Below are positions 42,277 through 50,835 of a stretch of DNA of 64,000 nt, piece by piece. Source of the stretch: Paenibacillus silvisoli (GTDB lineage Bacteria; Bacillota; Bacilli; Paenibacillales; Paenibacillaceae). Every line of letters starts with the position of its first letter. Positions within the stretch are counted from its first letter, which is position 1. The position numbers and the translations under genes were made by a program. The DNA lies in assembly GCF_030866765.1 (NCBI RefSeq), contig NZ_CP133017.1:3082001-3146000 (forward strand). The letters are read 5' to 3'. Below the pieces are notes generated by a model, which was not told the DNA's origin, made no database searches, and saw nothing but the letters and a program-made list of their open reading frames with translations.

Positions 42277-44064
42277 ATGCGCAAAAAATTACTTATCTTT
42301 ACATTAAGCTGCATGACCTTAACAGGCGCAGCGATCCCCGTTCATGCCGCGGCTGACAACGAAGCCAAGAAACCGCTCAATGAATTGTTCGATCAAACGG
42401 TAATCGTACCGTATGACTATCAGAATAAGCTGTTCGTCAACGGGCAGCTGTCCGAGTACTGGGGCGATTACGAGATGGCCACGCGAAGCGGCCGCGTACT
42501 GGTCCCGATCCGGTTTATGAGCACGCTGGCTACGCAGGCTTCCGGCTATCAAAGCACGTGGGATGCGATTTGGAAGGCGGAAAAGCCGAATGAAGTGGTG
42601 CTCTCCAACACGAATCTTCGCAAGAAAATCATTTTCACGGTAAACAGCAAAACGATGCTCGTCAACGAAAGGCCGGTTGCGATGTCTGTTGCGCCGCAGA
42701 AGATCGATGGACGAATCATGCTTCCGCTGCGCAGCGCCGCCGAGGCACTGGAGAAGCAGATCGATTGGCTCGACGGCTTGATCCTGATCGGCGATGCCAA
42801 AGTGGACTTAACCAGTCCGGAAACCGCGGCCGTCAAAAATCAAATCAAACCGATTCTGACCGACCGCAGGAAGAGCGTCGCATATGAGAAAGCGCTGAAT
42901 CCGCTGACGAAATACGGCAATTCGGTTTACTATTACAAACGTACGTATACGAATAACACCGAAATTCAAGAGCTGTACCGCAAGGAGGACGGGAAGAAGG
43001 AAACCCGAATTCCGCTTCAGGGCCGCGCAAGCTTCGATTCCGGAAAGTGGATCGATAACGAGCTCTATTTTATTTCAACAGTCAATAATAAGACCGAGCT
43101 GGACGCCTTCTCGCCAGCTAACAATCAAGTGAGAAAAGTGAGCTCGATCGAGCAATGGCATTTCGGCGACGGCTGGGTTTCGGATATTCGCAAAATCGAT
43201 CAAGAGCTCTATATTATTTTGCATTCCGGCGATCTGACGATGGGCGCCGAAAAGCTGTATAAAGTCGTAAATGGCGCGCTTGCCGAGGTTTCGTCCGCTA
43301 AGAGCTTCATCAATTTCGTCAAATCGGGCGACGTCCTGTATCAATCCGATTTTAGCGCGATGTTTAGCGGCGGGACCGACAATTTATCGCGAATCGATTT
43401 GAAAACCGGGAAGGAAACGGCAGTGGGACAGAAGGGCTATACGTACGGGGTGAATCGCGTCATTTCGGATACGAGCCTCAGTTACGGATACAATCAAGCG
43501 TTATTCATGAAAGACGGCAGCTTGTTTGTCTCCGGTTATTTAGACAGCGACGAGAAAGATTCCAGCGCCGTCTATAAAATCAATCCGGCTACCAATACCC
43601 AGGTCAAACTAACCGGTCCGGCAAGCCAATTCTGGATTTCCGGCAGCTTCATTTACTATATCGATGGCGTAAACGGCTACTTTAAACGCGTCGACTTGAA
43701 CGGCGGCGGCAGCAAAACGCTTGTCGAACGGCCGCTCATGGACGTCCAGCTTGTAAACGGCAGCTTCTACTACACGTCCAGTACGCAAGCCACCAGCATC
43801 AACCCTGTCGGCGTGCTGTACCGTTACGACTTGACTAGCGGCAAAGAAACGAAGCTGAGCGGCAGTCCGGTCAAATCGTATTATGTCGGATCGGCCGGCG
43901 TGTATTACGTTTCTAACGGGTATGACCTAGGGTTATATAAGGTTGGCGCTGACGGTCAACCGACCCGGCTTGTCAAGGACAACATCGATTCGGCGAAGTT
44001 GTCCGACGATGGTCTGGTCTATACGCTGCGGTTTAAAGAAGGCATATTTTCAGTCCAAACATAG
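42277..44064 (+). CDS. Secreted stalk-domain protein with DUF5050-like repeats
   Basis: A 595-residue exported protein: signal peptide at residues 1-25 (KKLLIFTLSCMTLTGAAIPV, cleavage after HAA), then a copper-amine-oxidase-N-like stalk domain (VLVPIRFMSTLATQ, IMLPLRSAAEALEKQIDWLD), then a long beta-propeller-like region with repeated Tyr-rich blades of the DUF5050 type. No enzyme motif is visible; the stalk domain is common in Paenibacillus surface proteins and probably binds cell wall or substrate. GAGGAG lies eight bases before the ATG at 42277. A terminator follows. It is a stand-alone gene. Confidence 0.85.
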   Translation: MRKKLLIFTLSCMTLTGAAIPVHAAADNEAKKPLNELFDQTVIVPYDYQNKLFVNGQLSEYWGDYEMATRSGRVLVPIRFMSTLATQASGYQSTWDAIWKAEKPNEVVLSNTNLRKKIIFTVNSKTMLVNERPVAMSVAPQKIDGRIMLPLRSAAEALEKQIDWLDGLILIGDAKVDLTSPETAAVKNQIKPILTDRRKSVAYEKALNPLTKYGNSVYYYKRTYTNNTEIQELYRKEDGKKETRIPLQGRASFDSGKWIDNELYFISTVNNKTELDAFSPANNQVRKVSSIEQWHFGDGWVSDIRKIDQELYIILHSGDLTMGAEKLYKVVNGALAEVSSAKSFINFVKSGDVLYQSDFSAMFSGGTDNLSRIDLKTGKETAVGQKGYTYGVNRVISDTSLSYGYNQALFMKDGSLFVSGYLDSDEKDSSAVYKINPATNTQVKLTGPASQFWISGSFIYYIDGVNGYFKRVDLNGGGSKTLVERPLMDVQLVNGSFYYTSSTQATSINPVGVLYRYDLTSGKETKLSGSPVKSYYVGSAGVYYVSNGYDLGLYKVGADGQPTRLVKDNIDSAKLSDDGLVYTLRFKEGIFSVQT

Positions 44065-44075
44065 AACCAGATGAG

Positions 44076-44109
44076 AAAGAGCTTGCCGCAACAAGGCAGG
44101 CTCTTTTTG
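44076..44109 (+). terminator. Rho-independent terminator
   Basis: AAAGAGC and TGCC pair with GGCA and GCTCTTT, followed by TTGTTAT. Confidence 0.85.
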
Positions 44110-44212
44110 TTATGCCTCATCCAAACGCTGAATAAATATATAGTGGATGCTTCGACAACGTCCGCTAGCGCTGAATAAGATGAACGTAAAGGTAAAAAAA
44201 GGATGGGACAGC

Positions 44213-45325
44213 ATGAAAAAACAACGAAAGCTTGATGGGCAATCTCCTGATTTTTTTCCGGTACGTGGAATCGACTACCTCGAGATGTATGTCGGCAATG
44301 CGAAGCAAGCTGCGCACTATCTGTGCAAAGGGTTCGGGTTTACGCCAACGGCTTACTCCGGCTTGGAAACCGGCGAAACAAGCAAAGTGTCTTATGTGCT
44401 CGAGCAGAACAAGGCGCGGTTCGTGATCAGCGGCGCGCTTGCGCCGGATCATCCGATCGCGGAATTCGTCAAGCTGCACGGCGACGGCGTGAAGGACATC
44501 GCCATGCGCATCGACGACGTCGAGAAGGCGTATCATGAAGCGGTCGCGCGCGGCGGCATCCCGATTATGGCGCCTCGCGAAGTGTCGGATGCCGACGGTA
44601 AAGTGACAATGGCCGCCATCGGCACGTATGGGGATACGATCCATACACTAGTTGACCGCAGCGGTTACAAAGGACTATTTTTGCCCAAATACGTGTCTTG
44701 CGACATGAATATCCCGCATCGGTCTACGGGGCTAATCGGCATCGATCATGTCGTGGGCAACGTCGAGCACATGGAAGAGTGGGTGCAGTATTACGAGAAC
44801 GTCATGGGCTTTAAGCAAATGATCCATTTTGACGATAAGGACATTTCGACCGAATATTCGGCCCTGATGTCGAAGGTCATGTTCGGAGGCGGACGAATCA
44901 AGTTTCCGATCAACGAGCCGGCTACCGGCAAACGCAAATCGCAGATTCAGGAATATTTGGACTATTACTATGGAGCGGGCGTGCAGCATATCGCGATATT
45001 GACGAACGATATCATTGAGACGGTGTCCACGTTACGGAGTAACGGCATCGAATTTCTGAGCACGCCGGACAGCTATTACGAGATGCTCCCGGATCGGGTC
45101 GGCGAGATCGATGAGGAGCTCACCAGGCTGAGGGAACTGGATATTTTGGTCGACCGGGACGATGAAGGCTATCTGCTGCAAATTTTCACCAAACCGATCG
45201 TGGACCGTCCGACGCTATTCATCGAAATTATTCAACGCAAAGGCGCCGTCGGCTTCGGGGAAGGCAATTTCAAGGCTTTGTTCGAGTCGATCGAGCGCGA
45301 GCAGGCGCGGAGAGGCAATTTGTAA
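44213..45325 (+). CDS. hppD: 4-hydroxyphenylpyruvate dioxygenase
   Basis: A 370-residue HPPD, which converts 4-hydroxyphenylpyruvate and O2 to homogentisate and CO2. The two vicinal-oxygen-chelate halves are present, and the Fe ligands can be placed: His in IGIDHVVGNV, His in GVQHIAILTNDI and Glu in LFIEIIQRKG. AAAGGA sits ten bases before the ATG at 44213; the frame continues upstream but without a better site. It is the first of six co-directional genes for phenylalanine and tyrosine breakdown. A tyrosine aminotransferase is not in the window and is probably supplied from elsewhere. Confidence 0.95.
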   Translation: MKKQRKLDGQSPDFFPVRGIDYLEMYVGNAKQAAHYLCKGFGFTPTAYSGLETGETSKVSYVLEQNKARFVISGALAPDHPIAEFVKLHGDGVKDIAMRIDDVEKAYHEAVARGGIPIMAPREVSDADGKVTMAAIGTYGDTIHTLVDRSGYKGLFLPKYVSCDMNIPHRSTGLIGIDHVVGNVEHMEEWVQYYENVMGFKQMIHFDDKDISTEYSALMSKVMFGGGRIKFPINEPATGKRKSQIQEYLDYYYGAGVQHIAILTNDIIETVSTLRSNGIEFLSTPDSYYEMLPDRVGEIDEELTRLRELDILVDRDDEGYLLQIFTKPIVDRPTLFIEIIQRKGAVGFGEGNFKALFESIEREQARRGNL

Positions 45326-45364
45326 GGCGACAGCGCTAGCGACGGTGAAGGGAGAGGATCGGGC

Positions 45365-46525
45365 ATGCCGTTTTATACCCGCATGGGGGAGATCCCGCAC
45401 AAGAGGCATACGCAATTCCGCAAACCCGACGGCTCGCTGTACCGCGAGCAGGTGATGGGGACGAAGGGCTTCTCGGGCATCCAATCGATCCTCTATCACC
45501 ACCATGCGCCTACCGAAATATTAAATGCGCAATTGCTCGCCGCTTACAGACCGCAGTATGAAACGCAAGGAGCGCTGCGGCACCGGCATTTTCGCACGGC
45601 CGGCTTAATCGCGAAGGGGGATGCGGTCGCGGGCCGGCAATATTTGCTCGGCAACGATGACCTGTTGATCGGCATCGTCCATCCAACGGAAGCGATGAGC
45701 TACTATTACCGCAACGGCGACGGCGATGAGCTGTTGTTCGTCCATAAAGGCACCGGCTCCGTGGAGACGATGTTCGGTACGCTTCGTTACAAGCCCGGCG
45801 ACTATATCGTCGTGCCGATCGGCACGATCCATCGGATTGTACCCGATCCCGGCAAATCCAAGCTGCTAGTCGTGGAAACGAACAGCTGGATCACGACGCC
45901 GAAACGATACCGCAACGAGCACGGTCAGCTGTTGGAGAACAGCCCGTACTGCGAGCGGGATATCCGGCTGCCGGAGAAGCTGGAAACGTTTACAGAGCCG
46001 GGCGAGTATGAGGTCCGGACGAAGAAAGGCGGCTTTCTTCATTCGCATTTGTATCCCCATCATCCGCTGGATGTTGTCGGCTGGGACGGTTATTTGTATC
46101 CGTGGATCTTCAATATCCGCGATTTCGAGCCGATTACGGGCCGAATCCATATGCCGCCGCCGATTCATCAGACGTTTGAAGGGCATAACTTCGTCATCTG
46201 CTCCTTTTGCCCCCGGCTGTACGATTACCATCCGAAGTCGATCCCCGCGCCGTATTTTCACAGCAATGTCGACAGCGATGAGGTGCTGTATTACGTCAAA
46301 GGAAATTTCGGCAGCCGCAAAGGCATCGAAGAGGGCTCGGTCACGCTCCATCCGGCAGGCATTCCGCACGGTCCGCATCCCGGCAAGATCGAAGCCAGCA
46401 TCGGCAAGCGGGACACGAATGAGCTCGCCGTCATGATCGATACGTTTCGGCCGCTGCAGGTCGTGGACCATTTGCAAGGCGCCGAGGATAAGAACTATGT
46501 GTTCAGCTGGTTACCGACCAACTAA
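45365..46525 (+). CDS. hmgA: Homogentisate 1,2-dioxygenase
   Basis: A 386-residue enzyme that opens the ring of homogentisate to maleylacetoacetate. Typical segments include PPPIHQTFEGHNFVICSFCP and YFHSNVDSDEVLYYVKGNFG, where His and Glu bind the iron, and PAGIPHGPHPG, which supplies the other His. It is shorter than the animal enzyme, as expected for bacterial forms. It follows hppD after 39 bp and is followed by the ligase gene after 43 bp. The product of this reaction requires isomerisation before FAH can act, see the gene at 48565. Confidence 0.94.
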   Translation: MPFYTRMGEIPHKRHTQFRKPDGSLYREQVMGTKGFSGIQSILYHHHAPTEILNAQLLAAYRPQYETQGALRHRHFRTAGLIAKGDAVAGRQYLLGNDDLLIGIVHPTEAMSYYYRNGDGDELLFVHKGTGSVETMFGTLRYKPGDYIVVPIGTIHRIVPDPGKSKLLVVETNSWITTPKRYRNEHGQLLENSPYCERDIRLPEKLETFTEPGEYEVRTKKGGFLHSHLYPHHPLDVVGWDGYLYPWIFNIRDFEPITGRIHMPPPIHQTFEGHNFVICSFCPRLYDYHPKSIPAPYFHSNVDSDEVLYYVKGNFGSRKGIEEGSVTLHPAGIPHGPHPGKIEASIGKRDTNELAVMIDTFRPLQVVDHLQGAEDKNYVFSWLPTN

Positions 46526-46568
46526 TCGCGCGGCCGCTTACCTTATCGTATAGAAGGAGTTGCTGAAA

Positions 46569-48551
46569 ATGGGGCTACAGCCGGTTTGGCGCCCGACAAC
46601 AGCCGACATGGCGAACACGCGGCTATTCCGTTTGATGCAGCAGCACGGGTTCGACGATTATGAGGCGTTCTATCGGAAGTCCGTCGCTGATATTGCCTGG
46701 TTCTGGGATGCCGTCGTCCAAGATATGGAGATCGCCTGGTTCAAGGACTATTCGCAAACGGTTGACCTGAGCAAAGGCATCCGTTGGCCGTCATGGTTTG
46801 CCGGGGGCCGGCTGAACGCTGCCTATAACGCGATGGACAAATGGCTGGAAAACCCGGTCGTATCGAAGCGAACCGCGTTGGTTTGGGAAGGCGAGGACGG
46901 AACGAGCCGAAACTACTCTTACCGCGAGCTGTCTTTGCAGGTCGACCGCGCGGCATATGGCATGCAGCGCTTAGGCATTCGCAAGGGCGACCGCGTAGCC
47001 GTCTATTTGCCGATGATTCCGGAGACGGTCATGACGATGCTGGCGGCAGCCAAGCTTGGCGCGATCACCGTTCCGATCTATTCCGGCTACGGCGCCGATG
47101 CGGCAGCTAAGCGAATGGCTGGCGCCGGATGCAAGCTGGTCGTGACGGTGGACGGCTTTTATCGCCGCGGCAAACCGGTGCTCATGAAAGAGGAAGCGGA
47201 TCAAGCGGCGGATGCGTCGGGCTGCGTGAAGAAGGTGGCGGTCGTGCGGCGGCTTGGGTGCCCGATTCCTTGGCGGGCGGACATCGATGTGGAGTGGGCG
47301 GAGCTGGCACGTTCGGCTTCATCAAGATCGCTGCCGGTCGCATACCCGCTCAGAAGCTCCGATCCGCTCATGCTGCTTTATACGTCGGGGACAACCGGAG
47401 CGCCGAAAGGGATCGTTCATACGCATAGCGGTTTCCCGCTCAAAGCGGCGTTCGATGCCGGCTATGCGATGGACGTTCGGCCCGGCGATGTGATGCTGTG
47501 GATTACGGACATGGGCTGGATGATGGGGCCCTTCCTCATGTACGGAACGCTGCTTAATGCCGCGACTATGGTGCTGATGGAAGGGGCGCCGGATTACCCC
47601 GGTCCGGACGCGATTTTCCGCCAAGTGCAAAAGCACGGCGTAACGCATCTGGGCATTTCGCCGACGTTGATCCGCTCGCTCATGAAGCATGGCGATGCCT
47701 GCTACCGGGATTGCGATCTATCCACGCTGCGGGTTATCGGATCGACGGGGGAGCCTTGGAATCCGGAGCCGTGGCTGTGGCTATTCCGCGATGTCGGCAA
47801 AGAACGCGTGCCGATCGTCAATTATTCGGGCGGTACGGAAATTTCCGGCGGCATCCTCGGCAACGTGCTAGTGAAGCCGATTGCTCCCGCAGGCTTTAAT
47901 ACCGCCATTCCCGGCATGCATGCGGATGTCTACTCCCAGGAAGGGAAGCCGGTCAGTAACGAGGTTGGCGAGTTAGTGCTGAAGAGTCCATGGGTCGGTA
48001 TGGCAAACGGCTTCTGGCAGGAGCCGGAACGGTACGAGAAAACGTACTGGTCTCGCTGGCCGGATACATGGGTTCATGGCGATTGGGTTCGTTTGGATAG
48101 CGGCGGATATTGGACCATTACCGGCCGATCCGACGATACGCTGAATGTGGCGGGCAAGCGGCTTGGTCCTGCGGAGCTGGAGTCGCTGCTGGTCAGCCAT
48201 CCGAAGATCGTTGAAGCTGCGGTTATTGGGGTACCGGACGAGACGAAAGGGGAGGCGGCCGTGTGCTTCGTCGTTCCGGTGAGCGGCTTGCCGGTAGACG
48301 AGACAGGTGCGGCATCGCTAGCTGCCGAGCTAATCCTATGGATCGCCGATCGGCTGGGAAAAGCGTTCAAGCCGAAAGCCATTCATCCGGTTCGTGCGCT
48401 GCCTCGCACGCGAAATGCGAAGGTGATGCGAAGAGTCATTCGCGCCGCCTATTTAGCGGCCGATCCGGGCGATTTGTCCGCGCTGGAGAACCCCGAAGCG
48501 GTCGACGTGATTCATAGATTGGCGCAAGGAACCGACGGCGGCAATCCATGA
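46569..48551 (+). CDS. Acyl/acetoacetyl-CoA synthetase (AMP-forming)
   Basis: A 660-residue adenylate-forming ligase of the acetyl-/acetoacetyl-CoA synthetase group. The P-loop-like motif is LLYTSGTTGAPKGIVHTHSG, followed by GSTGEPWNPEPW, NYSGGTEISGG and the hinge motif TGRSDDTLNVAGKRL. The C-terminal lysine that catalyses adenylation is in RTRNAKVMRRVIR. In this operon the natural role is to activate acetoacetate, a final product of tyrosine catabolism, to acetoacetyl-CoA; activation of another acid is possible. GAAGGAG precedes the ATG at 46569 by nine bases. It ends 13 bp before the unknown gene. Confidence 0.88.
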   Translation: MGLQPVWRPTTADMANTRLFRLMQQHGFDDYEAFYRKSVADIAWFWDAVVQDMEIAWFKDYSQTVDLSKGIRWPSWFAGGRLNAAYNAMDKWLENPVVSKRTALVWEGEDGTSRNYSYRELSLQVDRAAYGMQRLGIRKGDRVAVYLPMIPETVMTMLAAAKLGAITVPIYSGYGADAAAKRMAGAGCKLVVTVDGFYRRGKPVLMKEEADQAADASGCVKKVAVVRRLGCPIPWRADIDVEWAELARSASSRSLPVAYPLRSSDPLMLLYTSGTTGAPKGIVHTHSGFPLKAAFDAGYAMDVRPGDVMLWITDMGWMMGPFLMYGTLLNAATMVLMEGAPDYPGPDAIFRQVQKHGVTHLGISPTLIRSLMKHGDACYRDCDLSTLRVIGSTGEPWNPEPWLWLFRDVGKERVPIVNYSGGTEISGGILGNVLVKPIAPAGFNTAIPGMHADVYSQEGKPVSNEVGELVLKSPWVGMANGFWQEPERYEKTYWSRWPDTWVHGDWVRLDSGGYWTITGRSDDTLNVAGKRLGPAELESLLVSHPKIVEAAVIGVPDETKGEAAVCFVVPVSGLPVDETGAASLAAELILWIADRLGKAFKPKAIHPVRALPRTRNAKVMRRVIRAAYLAADPGDLSALENPEAVDVIHRLAQGTDGGNP

Positions 48552-48564
48552 AGGAGGTGTGAGC

Positions 48565-49518
48565 ATGCTGCCAAGCGTGGCGCAATTCATGACGAGGCTG
48601 ATTGACTATGCGGGACTATTCCCGCCGGCAGAGCTGCCGATGGAGGAGGCCGTCCGGCAATACGCGCGTTATTCGCGAGATCCGGATCACGATATGCTGG
48701 GCCGGTTTGTTATCCCCGTTTCGCGGTTAGGTGAGCTGGAGCCGCATCTAGCGTTATTTTCGCCGGAGCAGCCTATCCGGCTGTCTGTCATCGGTTATCG
48801 AAGCCGCAGCAGTGCGGAATGTTTGGAGCTGTTAACGAGCAGCTTGGCACGGATGGAGTCGTTTCAAACGGATGCGAATGGGCGGGCTGTCATGGATACG
48901 CTCGAATTGCCGCTGCCGCAGATTCCGATGCAAGCGTCTTTTTTGAACACGATCGAGAAAGAGACTGTAAACGCCGGGCTGCGAACCTTTTGCGAGTTTA
49001 CCTACGCCTTGGATGCCCATTGGGAAGGCAATCTGCTTGAAGCCATTCATCAGCTGGCGATGCGCAGCGCAGAGGGTAAAGCGAAGCTGGGCATGAAGCT
49101 GCGGACAGGCGGCCTGACGCCAGAGGCGTTCCCTTCGACAGCTCAAGTCGCGCTTGCGCTTCAAGCGTGCCGAGACAGCGCGATTCCGCTCAAATTCACG
49201 GCAGGGCTGCATCATCCGATCCGCATGTTTCGGTCCGAAGTAAATGCGAGGATGCACGGGTTTCTCAATGTGTTCATGGCAGGCTTGCTGGCTCATGCTC
49301 ACGATCTGGATCGGAAACAAATCGAGGAAATCGTGGCGGACGAAGACCCGAAACACTTCGAGTTTACGAACGGAGGCTTCCATTGGAAAAGCCTTTTTTT
49401 ATCCACGGAGCAAATTCAAACCTATCGGAGCATCGCGTTGACCGGCTACGGAAGCTGCAGCTTTGACGAACCGCGCGATGAGCTGCGCGAGCTTCTACAT
49501 CTAGAGCAAGGAGGCTGA
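48565..49518 (+). CDS. Uncharacterised protein in the tyrosine catabolic operon; candidate maleylacetoacetate isomerase
   Basis: A 317-residue soluble protein with alternating strands and helices that looks like a TIM barrel: RFVIPVSRL, AKLGMKLRTGGLTPEAFPS, IPLKFTAGLHHPIRMF and HFEFTNGGFHWKSLFLSTEQ. Lys and His in KLRTGG and KFTAGLHHP are candidate catalytic residues. I do not recognise a named family. AAGGAGG is seven bases before the ATG, and only a few bases separate it from the ligase before and fahA after it, so it is firmly part of the operon. The pathway step lacking an obvious enzyme is the cis-trans isomerisation of maleylacetoacetate, so this gene is a plausible candidate. It shows no glutathione S-transferase features. 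Confidence 0.9.
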   Translation: MLPSVAQFMTRLIDYAGLFPPAELPMEEAVRQYARYSRDPDHDMLGRFVIPVSRLGELEPHLALFSPEQPIRLSVIGYRSRSSAECLELLTSSLARMESFQTDANGRAVMDTLELPLPQIPMQASFLNTIEKETVNAGLRTFCEFTYALDAHWEGNLLEAIHQLAMRSAEGKAKLGMKLRTGGLTPEAFPSTAQVALALQACRDSAIPLKFTAGLHHPIRMFRSEVNARMHGFLNVFMAGLLAHAHDLDRKQIEEIVADEDPKHFEFTNGGFHWKSLFLSTEQIQTYRSIALTGYGSCSFDEPRDELRELLHLEQGG

Positions 49519-49523
49519 TTGGA

Positions 49524-50795
49524 ATGGCGCTGGCACGTTCATTTATTGAAGTGGAGCCGGATTCACATTTTCCGATTCAGAACCTGCCCTATGGCGTATT
49601 TCGTCCAAAGCGAGGGGGCAATCCGCGGGTCGGCGTCGCAATCGGAAATTATGTGCTTGACCTCGCTTTGCTGGATGAAGCGGGATACCTCGCAGGCACG
49701 CGTGCCGCCGCGAAGCACGTGTTCGCGCAGCCAACTCTTCAAGCCTTTATGGCGCTTGGACGACCGGCATGGAACGAAATTCGTGCAGTCGTCAGCAGTT
49801 TGCTCCTTGCAGATGAACCGGCTTTGCGGGATAACGCAGGGCTGCGGCAAACCTGCCTCTGGCTGCAGCGCGACGTCGAGCTGCTGCTGCCGGCCAGCAT
49901 CGGCGATTATACCGATTTCTATGCCTCCAAGGCGCACGCAACGAACGTCGGCACCATGTTTCGCGGCAAAGAAAATGCGCTCATGCCGAACTGGCTTCAT
50001 TTACCGGTCGGCTATCACGGCAGATCCAGCTCGATCGTCATGAGCGGCACCGATATTCGCCGTCCATCCGGGCAGATGAAACCGCCGGATGCCGCCGTTC
50101 CGCTGTATGGACCTTGCCGGCAGCTTGATTTTGAGCTGGAGATGGGCTGGATGATCGGCACAGGCAACGAGCTGGGGAAGACGATTCCGATCGAAGAGGC
50201 TGAGGATCATATATTCGGCCTCGTACTCGTCAACGATTGGAGCGCGCGAGATATCCAATCCTGGGAGTATCAGCCACTTGGTCCTTTCCTGGGCAAAAAT
50301 TTCGCGACCTCCATTTCGCCATGGGTCGTGCCGCTGGAAGCGCTGGCGCCATTCCGCATTCCGGCTCAGACGCAGGAACCGGCGCCGCTGCCGTACTTGC
50401 GCCAGAAGCGTCCTTGTGCGTACGACATTCAATTGGAAGTCTATTTGCAGAGCGGCAGCGGCGGCGCGAAGCAGCAGGACCGAATCGCGGCCAGCAACTA
50501 TAAGCATCTGTATTGGACGATTGCGCAGCAAATCGCGCACCATACGGTCGGCGGCTGCAACTTGAGACCGGGTGATCTGCTCGCTTCCGGTACGATCAGC
50601 GGCGATTCGAAGTCATCGCGCGGCTGCATGCTGGAGCTGACTTGGCGCGGCACGGAACCGATCCGGTTGAGCAGCGGCGAGGAGCGGATATGGCTGGAAG
50701 ACGGCGACCGGCTGACGTTAACCGGCTGGTGCCAAGGCGACGGTTATCGAATCGGCTTTGGCGATGTGAGCGGGAGGATTTTGCCAGCCATATAA
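49524..50795 (+). CDS. fahA: Fumarylacetoacetase
   Basis: The 423-residue product matches fumarylacetoacetate hydrolase, which cleaves fumarylacetoacetate to fumarate and acetoacetate. Hallmarks: the N-terminal SH3-like part, DFYASKAHATNVGTMFRG, the active-site LPVGYHGRSSSIV with the catalytic His, QLDFELEMGWMIG with metal-binding Glu residues, and VLVNDWSARDIQSWEYQPLG with Asp and Trp. GAGGCTG precedes the ATG. It begins 5 bp after the unknown gene and so is probably translated together with it. Product acetoacetate would feed the upstream CoA ligase. Confidence 0.95.
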   Translation: MALARSFIEVEPDSHFPIQNLPYGVFRPKRGGNPRVGVAIGNYVLDLALLDEAGYLAGTRAAAKHVFAQPTLQAFMALGRPAWNEIRAVVSSLLLADEPALRDNAGLRQTCLWLQRDVELLLPASIGDYTDFYASKAHATNVGTMFRGKENALMPNWLHLPVGYHGRSSSIVMSGTDIRRPSGQMKPPDAAVPLYGPCRQLDFELEMGWMIGTGNELGKTIPIEEAEDHIFGLVLVNDWSARDIQSWEYQPLGPFLGKNFATSISPWVVPLEALAPFRIPAQTQEPAPLPYLRQKRPCAYDIQLEVYLQSGSGGAKQQDRIAASNYKHLYWTIAQQIAHHTVGGCNLRPGDLLASGTISGDSKSSRGCMLELTWRGTEPIRLSSGEERIWLEDGDRLTLTGWCQGDGYRIGFGDVSGRILPAI

Positions 50796-50835
50796 TCATG
50801 ACATCTGGGCGTAAACAGAAGAAGGAGTGAAGCAG

